A stretch of 64,000 bases of DNA from Protonemura montana (GCA_947568835.1 OX387602.1:9971021-10035020), one strand, 5' to 3'. Shown: positions 20,401 through 32,831, counted from the stretch's first letter. Notes: a model not told the origin generated them from the letters alone. Translations and numbers: made by a program.

Positions 20401-22812
20401 ATAGAACAAAATCTCAGTATTTTAAATTATACACCCAACTTACCACAAAAGAGGGACATGTCCCCACTCAAATTGGAAACTCCCCCTCCCCCTCCAACCT
20501 CAAGGCTCGCAAAAAATTATTTTTAGATCGTAAACGAGTAAAATATTGAGCTGCCGACAAGAGTTTAGCCTAGCTTAGTTTATACCTCATTGTCAAGTTG
20601 AAGTTTATTCACATTATCCTGCGCCAAGACTCTGAGCATCGGTAGCAGGTCTTCTGCGTAGCGCGTCATCGGACAGATGGAAAAGTATTTGCCCCAGTCT
20701 TTGTCAACCGCCGTTGGAAAATGACCAACGAACGAGACGACGCCCGGCGTCGGCTTGTGCCCGAACGTTCCCGTGAAGAACGCGGGAAGACGCGCTGACC
20801 CAGCGAGGTCTGAACCTAGCCCTATCACAGACGCCGCTGACGAAAGCAGCGCCGCCTGAAATCGTTGATGATCACCATTAGCGTCATTGTATATATAAAA
20901 TTGGGATTTTTCAAACCAAACCTTAGATGTAAACACTATTTCGGTTTCGCTCAAATCAGTTCGAGCGACTAAACACATTCAATTCTGCCTATCCTTGTTT
21001 CATCCTACACACCTCTCCTCCAGATGATCCTCCAGGCGTTCTCCTGGTATCGTAAGGGTTTCTGGTGACCCCTGTGATCGTGTTGAAGGTCTCTAAGTTG
21101 CCGCCAAGTTCTGGGGTGTTGCTGAGCACGAGGGGTATCGCCCCTGCTGCCTTCATCAGACGCACTACGTCGGCGTCCTCGGGGGCTAGACGTCCTTTCT
21201 GTCGATATTCACCTGCCGTGTGACTGTGGCCTGGAACAAGAAAGATAATAAGCTGGAATGAGCGAGGCTCCAGTAAAATCAGTTTTCATGAAAGAGCATT
21301 GCTTCAACTAGATCAAATTTTATTCGACATGAATTTGAGCGGCCAAACGCCCATAAAATCCCTGCTAATTTTGAAACCAAACCGTGAGTTCAAAAATTGT
21401 GCAATATTATAGTCATATTCTGTTTATATTCATATTCTGAATAATTTTCTTTCCTGACACATTAGTTATTCTTTTTGCATATCCTAGTTTTCCACATCCT
21501 AGTATTTGCCTATCCTAAAATAGTGGAAAAAAGACAAACATACCTACAACGAACCCATGGCTAACACCAAACTAGTACCCACCTTGAACTGCAATGCTCT
21601 CCTTCACAGACAAGGGCACCCCAAGAAAGGGCAAGCTCTCCTCGAGTTCCTTCTCGCTCTTCGCTCCTGATTGGATGAGGGTGTCTGTCAGTCTTGACTC
21701 TTGGACCGCCAGCTCGAAGCGGTCTTCCACCACGGCATTGATCGAAGGGTTCACGTCTCGAATCCTCGAAATGTATGCTTTGACCACTTCCTCGCTGGTT
21801 ACCTGCGGGTTAATGCAGAGTGAGTGTTCAGGTTTAGGCTTAGGATCACATTGCACCGTTTATTATTACTCGCGGTGTTGGTAAATTGATATTATAATGT
21901 GAAATTGCGGATGCTATTTCAGTTGCGTTGAGTAGGAATGTGTCTGCTTTGATTGGTGGTTTATTAAAGGTGCTTTGTAAAGTTAAAGTGGAACGAACTT
22001 AAAACAACGAATCATTTTACATACGTTTTAGAGATCCTAAAACAAATTGATTTCATACGTGAAAATTTTTATTTTTAAATTCTTCTAGAAAAGTTATAAA
22101 TTTTTAACATTGATGCAATAGTTGCGTGGATGTTTTCAGAGCCGTGGTTTGATGTTGGGATATGTTTTTCTGTTTTTCTCTGTCCTAAAAGGGCCTCGCG
22201 TCTCGACGTTTAGGCCCTTTTAAGGACCAAAAAACTCCTCAACACAGAGCAAAACCGAAAAAAGTATCTCAACATTGACGCAATAGCATTCACAATGTCC
22301 AATTCCAAGGTAACCACCTCTATTCTCAAACTACAGCTTTGCTAACAGCAATATCCCTTCTGCTGCGTTTCAGACTAGAATTTAGCCAATGTCGCAGCCT
22401 TGAACACGGAAAATCGTTGGTAAATACTGAATTAAAAAGTTGTAAGGATAATTTCGCATTCGGATACTTATACGTCTCTTGGAAAAAACCTAGCGAACAA
22501 AGATAACATGCAACGAACTTTTATATTGCCACACCAGAATGCATTTAAGCCATTATTGTGATGCGACGTTTGTGTAACAGCGTCAATTAAGAAGCAACGA
22601 TAGTTTTTTTACAGCTCCTTTTTCTCCAGACTTACCTGTCCCTTTCTTATCTTCCTTGCCAGAGAAGAGGCGGTCTCCAGAAGAAGGTTGTTTCTTATGA
22701 TTGGGAGATCTTGTGGTTTCTTCATGTGGATGATTTGGTTGATGGGAACTACCAGGCAGCGTAGTGCAAGCATCGTGATCCGCCATACATGTTTGAGAAA
22801 TGTTTCAAGCAT
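17406..22812 (-). CDS. FAAH2: Fatty-acid amide hydrolase 2-like, copy B (9 coding exons, 554 aa)
   Basis: Amidase-signature serine hydrolase, predicted membrane-anchored fatty-acid amide hydrolase. Coding exons: 22636-22812, 21583-21802, 21013-21230, 20586-20855, 20141-20284, 19636-19740, 18836-19003, 18251-18433, 17406-17585. The frame is open throughout. The start (MLETFLKHVW) follows a CAG acceptor by 5 bases, so an untranslated first exon probably lies upstream. Triad: K126 in LSVKES, S201 in GGSSGGE, S225 in GLGSDLAGSAR. Two oddities stand out. The donor of the last intron is CAG|GCGAGT, a GC-AG intron where copy C has GT. The protein also runs about 27 residues past the conserved GGWVPP end, with a tail unlike A or C. 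A 5S-derived SINE lies between the exons at 18836-19003 and 19636-19740. It is most similar to copy C, and its substrate is not known. Confidence 0.93.
19390..19594 (-). mobile_element. 5S-derived SINE, head plus body, in a copy B intron
   Basis: On the - strand: gacaccggttctcgagaatt, then gatcaacactgcgctt, aatggatgagcaaccatcatg and atgaccagttctgtttgaaa, matching the 5S-derived head and junction of the 58673 copy base for base in most places. The body decays after the ctcttcgacaggaagt word, and the tail is not recognisable. Confidence 0.7.
22106..22286. mobile_element. Foldback repeat family 2, best copy
   Basis: A long imperfect palindrome with left arm gatgttgggatatgtttttc and right arm, reversed, aatgttgagatacttttttc, closing on a core hairpin: gtcctaaaagggcct (22182-22196) facing aggcccttttaaggac (22212-22227). 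It is bracketed by AACATTGA(T/C)GCAATAG at 22106-22121 and 22271-22286. It lies in the first intron of FAAH2 copy B. Related pieces occur at 29586-29631 and 34741-34836. Confidence 0.6.
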
Positions 22813-22817
22813 TTTGT

Positions 22818-23391
22818 CTGAAAGAAACGGATAGTAACCACTAGTCAATTTGGGTTGGTTTGTAAACTATGTGACCGATTTTGTGATTGATCAAAATTGT
22901 ATCTAAGTTGGAGCCGCCGTTTACTCAGATTAGCGCGAACAAAGAGAAGAATACTCAAAAAAAGAGTTACTTTTGGGTGCTAATGAAAATTTAAGAGACC
23001 GCTTTGCTATTAAATGTAACTGTGGTAATGACAGAATAATTCAAATTACGTGATCTGCGCAATTGGCATTGTTTCTTGCCACGAACAAATATTAACCCAG
23101 TATCATAACAGCTCTTTTCTACTAGAAAAACGTTGCATTCAAAAGTTAGCTGAATTCACAGATAAATTTAATTGGTTGACTGTTTTAAAAGAAAAATTTT
23201 GAAAGAAAGAACGTTTTTCATTTCTTTTGGTTTGGGCGAGCGATTTAGGTACATGGTTTGTAAAAAATAAAAAATAAATGTCAGAATGGTAATAATATAT
23301 TCCGAAACATATCGAGTTTCTAATGCGTGCCTAGCTTACTGGCGCCTTAGCGTACCTTGGTTAATTACAGTAATGTTGGTACCACATGGGC
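22818..23391. other. Upstream region of FAAH2 copy B
   Basis: It should contain the untranslated first exon and promoter of copy B, because the coding start lies directly behind a splice acceptor (CAG at 22820-22818). I see no firm TATA box or exon boundary. The DNA is AT-rich without repeats I recognise. Confidence 0.5.
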
Positions 23392-24900
23392 CAGTGGCGT
23401 AATTAGGTATCCCTTGGCCCGGAGGCACACCAAAGAAGGGGTCTGAAAAAAGTTACCAGTTTTATATTTCTGTATTGCACACATTTGTATACGTTCACTT
23501 GCGAGTGCTGAAAAAGACACAAAAAAGTAGGGTTGCTAGAAATAAACAATTGTTTGCAATTAAGTAAGAAATTGAGATTGCAGAAGGCGATCCAAGGTGA
23601 AAAATGACGTGTAGATGTTTCTAGACACAAATTTCATTTGCCCCGGGGTAGCTGCCCTTGATATAAACGGATACTTGTATTTTTTTCTGTCAGCAAATAG
23701 CCAACACAGATGACAATGTGCGTCATCAAGTGCAGTTGATTAGCCAAGCCCTGTTTGGGATTTAGTTTCATAGTAGCTGGCAGAAATCTTCGTTTTGACT
23801 CAGTACAAGTAGGAGAAGACAACGAAGTACGACACAAGCCCTTATCAACAAGAAAATATTTCGTACGGGCAACAACGATGTCCGGGTCATGCTTGCGAGG
23901 AGTTGGATTATGCATTATTTCTGCGTGTCGGGAAATTTGGGCAGTCCTGACATGACGAGAACCCAAATATTTCAGTCTCATTCGCGTTCTGAGACAACTG
24001 AAAGATAGCGTTATCAAACTTAATATGCAGTGATATTCACATCAAAGTGACGACAGATTGAGAAAGTATGATAGATTTAAGATCCAAGGGACCGCAACTG
24101 AACTTTATATGGGAGGAAATAAAACAAGGAAAATTTGATTGAAAATAACTGAAACTGGGATTATTATTAGTTAACCCCCGTCCTATTTAAGTATAATCAT
24201 ACATTCTCGCCGCATTATCTCGTAGTGAATGTCAGACAAATTTCCAGTGTTATTAGAAGGTCTTTTGCTACGGCCAAACTATCGCTGCATACGGGAAATC
24301 TTGAGACAGTAGACACGAAAAAGCTGCCGGTTTAATCAAGTTTTTTCACTTGCTTGTTAAATTGTCACATTTAATATGCCTTTTTTGACCTAGCGATCTC
24401 CCCGCGGTGACTGCCGTCAGCCACTGTAGCCCAGTGAACAGTAACTACTAAACTACTTACTGTATTGTGTAAAATAATTTTTTTCCCACAATTGGTATAA
24501 ATAAGTTACCTATACCCGCAAAAATAACGCAAATACGGTCTTTTGCGCCGACAAAGAGTAAGGCAGTAGCGTTAGTGTGTAGCCTGCGCACTCAGCGGCA
24601 GTTAGTAACGTAGTTACTATGTTACCATTACCAGGAGTAGGCAAGTCCCGCAGCCTCATTGGGGTAGTTAGAGTGCCTGAAATGCAACTATTAACTGAAA
24701 AATTATTTTGGCAAACACAACAAATAAATGTAACGTGGGTCGTGGGCACGGGCTCGTCGGCCGGCCTGAGTAAGGAACGCGTCAAATTTTTTCCATTTTG
24801 GTAGGCCCACAAGCCATCGTTCGTGGGCCCCCCTTTCAGGGAAACACCCCTGGGCCCGGGGGCGGTCACCCCGCCTGCCCTGCCGGTAGTTACGCCACTG
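23392..24900. mobile_element. Non-autonomous hAT-type DNA transposon
   Basis: The left end CAGTGGCGTAATTA (23392) and right end TAGTTACGCCACTG (to 24900) are inverted repeats with one mismatch. The flanks at 23384-23391 and 24901-24908 are both ACATGGGC, a perfect 8-bp target-site duplication. A CAGTGG start plus an 8-bp duplication is diagnostic of the hAT superfamily. Its longest ORFs (- strand, 23634-24017 and 24510-24971) show no transposase motif, so it must depend on a helper in trans. The right end is very GC-rich, unlike the interior. Confidence 0.88.
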
Positions 24901-25377
24901 ACATGGGCGTTGTCTATGCCTAAATTAAAGATGTTTTTTCGTAAAAAATATGGCTGCTGCACGCTATGCAAGCACAGAAAGTATATATATCTTATATGTA
25001 AATAATTCTGCTTCCAATGTCATCAGAATTGACCAAAACATGCATCTCTTCCTAAATACTGTAATTATTTGCCAATTGTAAAGGAACTTCCCATGTAACG
25101 TAAGCCACAGGAAATAAAATACTTTTGCAAATACTGTACTTGGTCGTTCAGTTACACTCATGGCCGAATAATTGTCAATATCTATTAATAGCATTTTAGA
25201 AAAAAAATACGAGTTTTGTTATATCTTTACAATAATTATAATATTTTAATTATTTCTAGGTCCACATATCGTATTCATACTTGATTTATATATGACAGGC
25301 GTAAGAGTCTACATCGAGTGCATTTTGAAAGTCGAAATGTCGAAAAAGTCAAAATGAAGGCGAAACAAACCCCTAAA

Positions 25378-25582
25378 ATGAACTAATTACTACTCAAAAT
25401 ATCGATACATATATATATATAGCAATTGTTGAGTTGTAACCAGTCTCAAATGCGGAATGTGAGAAATAACGAAATGTACGGTGACTCCATCTTGTAGCAT
25501 CTTTCATTCATGTCGGTAAAGAAGTCATTTGGCGGTAACTTTTGCGAAGACAGTTAAACATTAGCGCTTTGGTAGTACGACA
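25378..25582. repeat. Dispersed repeat family 3, copy
   Basis: It shares ordered words with 32832-33150 and 36922-37261: actcaaaatatcgatacat, gtctcaaatgcg, gagaaataacga, gatgactcca-like, cggtaa..gtcatttggcggt, and gcgaagacagttaaacatta. The opening 80 bases of the family are missing here. Confidence 0.6.
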
Positions 25583-25710
25583 TTCTTAGCTATCTTTGAA
25601 CATCTCTTTTGGAGCAAATACTTTACTTTGATTCCTTGGTATCCCACAAGAATTTTTGTCAGTTAGAACATGGTCCACCTCTTATAAAAATTATTAAGAC
25701 CAACTATGTG

Positions 25711-25793
25711 AAATCTGATTTAATTGCAAACGCTGGAATGCGTGGGGTATTTTATTATTAGGAACATTACTGCCCTCTCAAAAATTGATGCCC
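25711..25793. repeat. Hairpin repeat family 1, single arm
   Basis: It matches 13731-13808 and the reverse of 38374-38449: aattgcaaacgctggaatgc, gtggggtattttattatta, ctctcaaaaattgatgccc. The final gcccaaacgggggc is itself a short inverted repeat. Confidence 0.6.
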
Positions 25794-26499
25794 AAACGGG
25801 GGCATAAGTAATACAAATAAGAGAAATTATTCAGGCAACCCATTCAATAAGCAAAGAAAAGGGTTGTAGGCAGGTACCTGATACAAGGTACAAATTAATA
25901 TGACAATTTATTGAGGAAATATCTGTTAATCAAATTTTTGTTTTAAATAGTTTACGATGGAAGTTTTTTTCTGAAGTTTTTTTTTCTGGGTTGTGTGAAA
26001 GATATAAACATGTAGATCATACTTTACTTACATTATTAGGTATTTCTCAGATTACTGGCAACCTTCAGCCCCGATATCAACTGGACACTGACGTCCAAAG
26101 TTTTGCAAGTCAGTTCGCGGTTGGCAAACCGCCATCATCCCACCCATGTAATGACACTCACATAAACATACTATTTGAGGATGTAGGCGCACGAATTATG
26201 CATTTTTTATATTTCTATTTCTATATATATTTTACCTAAATAGGTGTATGCAAATTCGTTTTGCCACAGACGTTCCATTCCAGGAATAGTCCATGAATAT
26301 GTTCAACGAATGGTCGTAGCTTGGCTACGAGAAAAGCAAAGAAGTTTATTTCAAAATTCAAAAACTCAAATTTTAAACTCAAAACATGTAAAAATCTATT
26401 GACTAAAATCCACCTTCAATCAAAAAAACACATATTTGTGCGGAAAATCAGAAGCATTCACCTGATTTTCATATACACAATAATAAAAATTTACGGAGA

Positions 26500-26840
26500 C
26501 AGTTGTCATTCTCTTGACCTGTGACCAGTTAGCTAGTAATTGATTAATTACTAATTAGTAATGCATTTGCAGACAGCTTCCACGTAAGGACATAGGCAAT
26601 TAAATCAACTGGATTCCACGTTTGGAAAGGTGTGTGGATGGCATAGTAGCCTATTAACTTATACAATCGAAAGTTCTCACCTATTGATCAACACTGCGTT
26701 GGTTGACATTCATTTTTATTTGTACAGCGTGTAAACAAGCTCTTGACCGCTGCGAATTCCACACAGACCAAGCTTTTAACGTAAATACAGGTTTTTTTTT
26801 AGTGCATCTAGTTATTATATTACAAATGTTTTGCACCAGC
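26500..26840. repeat. 3'-flank segment of FAAH2 copy C shared with copy B
   Basis: Partner of 16255-16560, diverged with many indels. The order of matching words is the same in both. It lies 0.5 kb below the stop of copy C. Confidence 0.5.
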
Positions 26841-27331
26841 GCTAAACAATATGTGATACAATCGTGATTATAATTGCTATTGTTTATTACAACTTGTTGA
26901 TTAAACCAGAATTATAAAGATCAAAAGAGGTTTCTTTTTTTCAGGTCTTATCTGATTATTCATAGAATCTTGGCTGGATTGACCAATATTGGTCATTAAT
27001 GAGATGTAATATAATTCAGTATTGCAGAAAAAATATTCGTAACATTCCGCTCAGATATAAAAATTAACTTAAGTAGATTGAAAAAATTAATTATAGCAAA
27101 AATAAATTGAGAATAACACAATCATCAAATTACTTTTTAAAAATGCTATGTTTTGGTGTCGCTAGAAATGTACTTTAACATTTCGATTAAAGAAATATAG
27201 CTATGTTCGTTATAGGCTAGGTAATTCTATTAGGTATCCCTTGATAAAAGGGTAATTTAGGAGACGCGAATGTGATGCGCACATTATGAAGAAGTTGTTG
27301 GGTCAATGAGAACTCGAAGACATTGTCGAGA

Positions 27332-30300
27332 TTAAGATGAGGGTGGCACCCAGCCCCCAAACGCAGTCTCAAACTCCTTGGCAAGTGCAATCGTCAGTCG
27401 ATCGTTGAAAGGGGCACCCACCAACTGCAAGGATTGAAATACACGTTAACTACAATTTCAGAGATCTAATTAAACCAATAGCTGCCACATTTGCTTAATT
27501 TTAATGTAGGTAATATTCTAGTGTAACTTCCGTCTACTGAGCTCATCTTTGCAATGCCGTTAACAATTTAATACTGTCAATAAATTCAAAAACATAAAAG
27601 TACAAAAATAACTGATACAATTAGGGCACTTTGAGTTGCGTTGTGTATTTTATTTGTTTAATTTTTTCATTATTTCATTATTTTTTCTTTGAAAGGATGT
27701 AACCCCTCATGCTTCTTGAGGTCATTCAGATTTGTACTGTACACTTTTTCTCTTGGAAACTATAATAATCAGTGAATTTTAACTTTTAAAATGCTTCCAA
27801 ATTTATTTGATACAATTTTTAAAATTTTCTTGAATCTTGATTTGAAACAAAGCCATTCTGCAGATTAATAAAAAAAAAAAGATCTTATTTAGGAGGTTTC
27901 GAAGGTGTTATGGCTGAACCGGTTGGCCGTTAAAGAGCAAACAGTAAAGAGTCAAATTGAGTCTTCAAATTGAGTCGCTCGTCCAGTAGCAACCCAAACG
28001 ATGTCACAAATTACAGAACGACATCCCTGCCAGAAACCCATCGGCATATTGAAGAAATTGGCTTCATAAATTGCTGAGAGTGTCACCTTCAAAACCAAAC
28101 TGTAATTTAGTCACCTGAATTCCCATCGGAAGCCCGTTGAGTCCCAACCCCAGAGGGCACTGAGTCACTGGTAATTCGAGTACATTCCACACCATCATGT
28201 ACATGGTATTCATGAATCGGAAATAGATCTCGTAATGGTAATGTGCAAAATCTGTGAAAGTTGGGTATAGCAGGACACCATCCTTTCCGAGCACCTCCTA
28301 AAAGAGATCGAAAACAAATCACTAACAACATTACAACTGTGGTGTGCGTGATAGTTAGTTTTATTTAAGAGATTGTCAAACCAATTTCTTATGTAATTAT
28401 TGCTAAAATTCTGTAAAATAGGTAATACCTTGATTTCGTTACGCAGATCAGTAACTTCGTTGGCGAGTTTCTGACGGCTCTCGTCAGACATTGCGTAGGC
28501 CATTTTTTGTATTAATCCAAAACAAAGTGAAATATAACTGGCTTTGGACATGCAACAATGAAACTTCATGAATTCTTTGAAAACGCTGTTCCAGTCCTGA
28601 AATTAAGGAGGAGTTTGAGTTCAGATTCTTATACTGGATCACTATTTACAAAATGTGACCAAATAAATTGGCTATAGTACCTCAGCATTCTCGTTTGTCT
28701 TCTGGAAGACATTCGAGACACCGTCGAGTCCACCCAAAAAGGTAGCAGCGTATTCCAGTCCGTGCTTCATATTTTTAAAGCAAACCTGCCAAATTATTAT
28801 ACATGAATGGTGAGCAACGCTTTTCAAATACATTTATATAACACTCTCAAATTGTTCTAGACTAGAATGAGAGTAGGGCTAGTTTATGATTTGGCCAATC
28901 AGGTGGCTAAAATGTATCATGACCAAACGCCAAAAAAGGAGTATATCTCAGTAGAGAATCTCAGAGAATCTCAGTTAAATAAAGATGGCAGATTTTGGGT
29001 CAACGAGATCTAAAGAGTTAATCTTGCAGAAAAACACATGCATTTTTTCTAAATCCAATTCGAGAAGAACCCACGCACAGACAAATTCCCTAAAATCTCT
29101 TTACTAGGAAGCATCGAATGATTTTAAATATTTACCTTCTTTGCTTTGATCTCGTACTTTGCCTCGAGATACGCTACTGCACTTCGCATTGCATCTGTTA
29201 TTTCTGGATTTACTCTGTTTGATGACTCCGAACCGGCGTCGTTCTCCATGTAATATATCTTGAGGTTTTTCACGTCAACCTGCAAAAACAAAACAAAAAA
29301 AACATTTTTTATTATTACAAGTTGAGTTAGGAGGCAATGTGAGATGATCACAAAATGACTTCCGCGAGATGATAAATGTGTTTTCAATTTTAGTTGGCAA
29401 TTTTCTCGTGGACTGAATTTTTTTTGACAGTCTCCTTCCCATTGGCTATTATAAGAACTTATTGGAGATCGCTTTTCAATGGAACTTAATATTATAATAC
29501 CATATTTAGCATAAATCTGAAAGAGCCAACTCAAACAAAATCTGCAAGGGAACAGAAATTGGTGAATTTTTCAAGATAGTTGAGTGGTTGTTTTCAGAGC
29601 CATGGTTTGATGTTATGATGTGTTTTTCAAGATATCCGCTCGTCCGCAGCGCTTATTGAAAACTGGCACCCGTCAGTGTGGAATGATACTCTTGGACTTG
29701 GCTTATACCTCATTGTCAAGTTGAAGTTTGTCAACATTTTCCGTCGCCAAGACTCTGAGCATCGGCACCAAGTCCTCTGCGTAGCGCGTCATCGGACAGA
29801 TGGAAAAGTATTTTCCCCAGTCTTTGTCAACCGCCGTCGGGAAATGTCCGACGAACGAGACGACGCCCGGCGTCGGCTTGTGTCCGAACGTTCCCGTAAA
29901 GAAGGCGGGAAGACGCGCTGACCCGGCGACATCTGAACCTAGGCCTATCACTGACGCCGCTGAAGAAAGCAGCGCCGCCTGAAAAAAATTACTTAATGCA
30001 GTCTATATTCAAAGGATTTTATCCTTTATGATGTAGATAATGAATTGACCAAATTCATAGTCTTGTTCAAGACAACTGAACAGGATGCCATGCTGTAAAA
30101 CCGATGCTCTATTTTTGGACTAAATTATCACAAGGACCTGTTTTTAGTTCATGATACCCTGAGAATTTTGTCTGTAATTCTGTCATAAAATTTATTCATT
30201 GGTTTCAAGAATTTCCCGAGTTAAGATGTAATTTAGGAATCGTTGTTGCATTAGATTGTAAAAATTAACCACTTTCTTTAATTACATCCATAAACACATG

Positions 30301-32606
30301 AACTAACTGAAACATTTTTCGAACTTTCAAGTAATTAACATTTTAAGATTGGATAATGTCTTTGGAGTGAATGTCGGAGACAGCAACGATTATGACATGT
30401 ACATGGTCTCACAAACAGATGAAGTCAGTCAAGGGAGTGGCACGTCCCCACAAAGCGCCGGAATATTTAAAGCTATAAAATCTATCAAATCAGTCGCACC
30501 TCTCCGCCGGACGATCCCCCTGCAGTCTTCCTAGTATCGTAGGGATTTCTAGTGACTCCTGTGATCAGATTGTAAGTCTCCCAATTCGTGCACAGTTCAG
30601 GGGTGTTGCTGAGTACGACGGGGATTGCCCCTGCAGCCTTCATGAGACGAACCGTGTCGGCATCTTCGGTAGCCAGACGTCCCTTCTGTCGGTACTCGCC
30701 AGACGTGTGGCTGTGACCTGCAGAAAAGCGACGCAAAACACTGATCAAACCGACTAAAATACGTTACGGGTTGTATCAGCAGTGGGACAATCCTTTTCTG
30801 GACCACAATTTATGTTTTGAAATTGCAACTTTATGGAAAGAGTATTTAAGTGAGTTTCTACTAGATATCTTTTTTGTTTTCCTAAATTTGATATCTCACT
30901 TTCTGAATTGGTTTGAATCGGACTATTGTTTTCGCGTGAATAAACTTTGTGTAGTTACTCAAGAAACTACTTAAGTCATATTACCATAATATTTGCGATA
31001 TTATTCTGTGAGGTAATCGCGTGTGACGGTCGAAAATGTATCTCAGTGTCAGTTTCAGTCTCATCTTTGCCCTTCCCGAGGTCCCAGTGAACACAAACTG
31101 TTGTTCAGAGTCTGAGAATTCTGAGCTAGCAGTGAGGGTATTTAAATAACATACTTTAAATAGGCTTATATCGACTTATTAGCTTCTTAATCAAAAAAGG
31201 AAAAAAATTATACAGCAAATCGTCATTACCTTGAAATCTAAATAAAATAAGGAAGAAAAATATTTACAGAGACAAGACTTTTTCAATGTCATTCGCTACA
31301 TCTGCTTAGACACCTTTTTTATGTTTTTCTTACATGATCTGTAATGGTCAGTTCCTTTCTCAGGTTCAACACAAGTTTCAGTACATCGTGACATTAAGAC
31401 GATAAGAAAGGAGACTGAGAAAGGTCAAACCAACAGCATGTTTACAATAGTTACATTGCATCCCCACTTTCCTACTCGTGCGTTGAGGTCTCTCTCCCTA
31501 TAACCCAGTCGTCCTTTTCCTTTTAGGCGCCTTGAATAAAGACAGCCGGGCTCTTCCTCTCTGACTGGTGATCAACTCGGTACCCACCTTGAACTGCAAT
31601 GCTCTCCTTCACGGACAAGGGTACCCCAAGAAAGGGCAAGCTCTCCTCGAGTTCCTTCTCGCTCTTCGCTCCTGATTGGATGAGGGTGTCTGTCAGTCTT
31701 GACTCTTGGACCGCCAGCTCGAAGCGGTCTTCCACAACGGCATTGATCAAAGGGTTTACGTCTCGAATCCTCGAAATGTAAGCTTGGACAACTTCCTCGC
31801 TGGTTACCTACAAGGACACCGAATGAGTTAAGAAATGGAAAGTAAGTGAATGTGGGTAGGGGATTTACATTTCACAGCAAACTGCTATTTATAGAGTTAA
31901 GTGGTTATGCAATTGAATAGCAACCTTAAAAATTGTAATTGCAATTTTGGTAGTTACAATCATTTTTTTTAATTTTTATTAAATTGCTATTCTAAACTTG
32001 GGACTGTCTTAATGGAAAGGTTAGTGAAGGCTACCAATGTGTGATCAAGTAGCAAAGGTTGTGATATTATATTATATACCTCGATATTATTACACTTTGG
32101 CTAAAATAAACAGTAAGTTTTACGACAGTTTTGTTATGCCTGCATTTGAATATCAACTTCGATGCAAATAATATACCTACTCCTGGAGGCGCTGCCTTTT
32201 TTCAAGTGCTGGGCAAGAACCATTGCTTACAAATAGTTTCGCATAAAATTCTGATGTAATGTTTATCTGTGACGTTAACTTAAGTCCTTTAGTTTACGCG
32301 CTATTTATCTTTGAGACTTTTTGTGTTGGACTGTAATTTCTTTCACTATCTTGCAACATTTTAAAATGCATAATCAAGTAATGTAAATAATAACATTGCT
32401 TAGAAGAGAATTGCAAGAAGTATAATTACTTGTCTCTTTCTTATCTTCCTAGCCAGTGAAGTTGCAGTCTCCAGAAGAAGTTTGTTTCTTATTATTGGAA
32501 GCTGTTGCGGTTTCTTCATATGTATGATGCGGTTGATCGGTGCTATCAGGCATCGCAGCAGGAACATCCCGAACCAAAATAGACGTTTGACGAATGGGCT
32601 AAACAT
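27332..32606 (-). CDS. FAAH2: Fatty-acid amide hydrolase 2-like, copy C (9 coding exons, 525 aa)
   Basis: Same family and predicted role as copies A and B. Coding exons: 32430-32606, 31588-31807, 30500-30717, 29709-29978, 29136-29279, 28681-28785, 28429-28596, 28115-28297, 27332-27424. All junctions are GT-AG and phases match copy B exactly. The ATG (MFSPFVKRLFW) follows an AG acceptor by four bases, so a 5' UTR exon is likely. The hydrophobic N-terminus (residues about 5-25) would anchor it in a membrane. Triad: K126 in LSVKES, S201 in GGSSGGE, S225 in GLGSDVAGSAR. It ends FGGWVPPSS. Exon 31588-31807 differs from its copy B partner at about nine of 220 bases, and the last exon plus adjoining intron is nearly identical to B. 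Other introns are diverged, so exons and one intron patch are more alike than the rest. Confidence 0.94.
29586..29631. repeat. Foldback repeat family 2, fragment
   Basis: gttttcagagccatggtttg followed by atgttatgatgtgtttttca matches 22133-22170 closely. Only one arm is present. It lies in a copy C intron. Confidence 0.55.
30349..30500 (+). other. Protein-like open frame antisense in a copy C intron
   Basis: A + strand frame of about 50 codons reads DNVFGVNVGDSNDYDMYM and then a Ser/Thr/Gln-rich stretch, ending at the copy C exon border. Its composition is more protein-like than the surrounding introns, and AG dinucleotides upstream could serve as acceptors. No family is recognised. It may be a captured exon, part of an element, or chance. 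Confidence 0.2.
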
Positions 32607-32831
32607 TTTGCTTGAAAAAAAAAAACAGAGAGAACAAATGTTTGATCTATTTGGTAGAACCCTCACTCAACTTATAAAAGAGAGGACGATATTACCGTCC
32701 TTCTTCCGCTTTGGTCTCAATGAAATCATCATTTTTCAAAAATTTTGAACAATTTGATGCCTATACGATGGTGAAGGTCATCTGAACCCAAAGTTACCAC
32801 CACTGAGTTTTTAAAGGGACTGCATTCATGT

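Larger units (their letters stand above)
24909..27331. other. Intergenic: between FAAH2 copies B and C
   Basis: No gene was found. It carries a family-3 repeat (25378-25582), a family-1 repeat (25711-25793) and the copy C 3' flank segment (26500-26840). At 27233-27247 the word attaggtatcccttg is identical to part of the hAT left end, perhaps a relic of another copy. Confidence 0.65.

Noticed and set aside
20586-20855. FAAH2 copy B as a pseudogene because of an in-frame stop after DNEV
   Set aside because: The stop lies past a GT donor; splicing after DNE restores the frame, and copy C has the same arrangement.
24510-24971. Transposase ORF inside the hAT element
   Set aside because: The 153-codon frame is partly read through the GC-rich end and shows no hAT dimerisation or catalytic motif.
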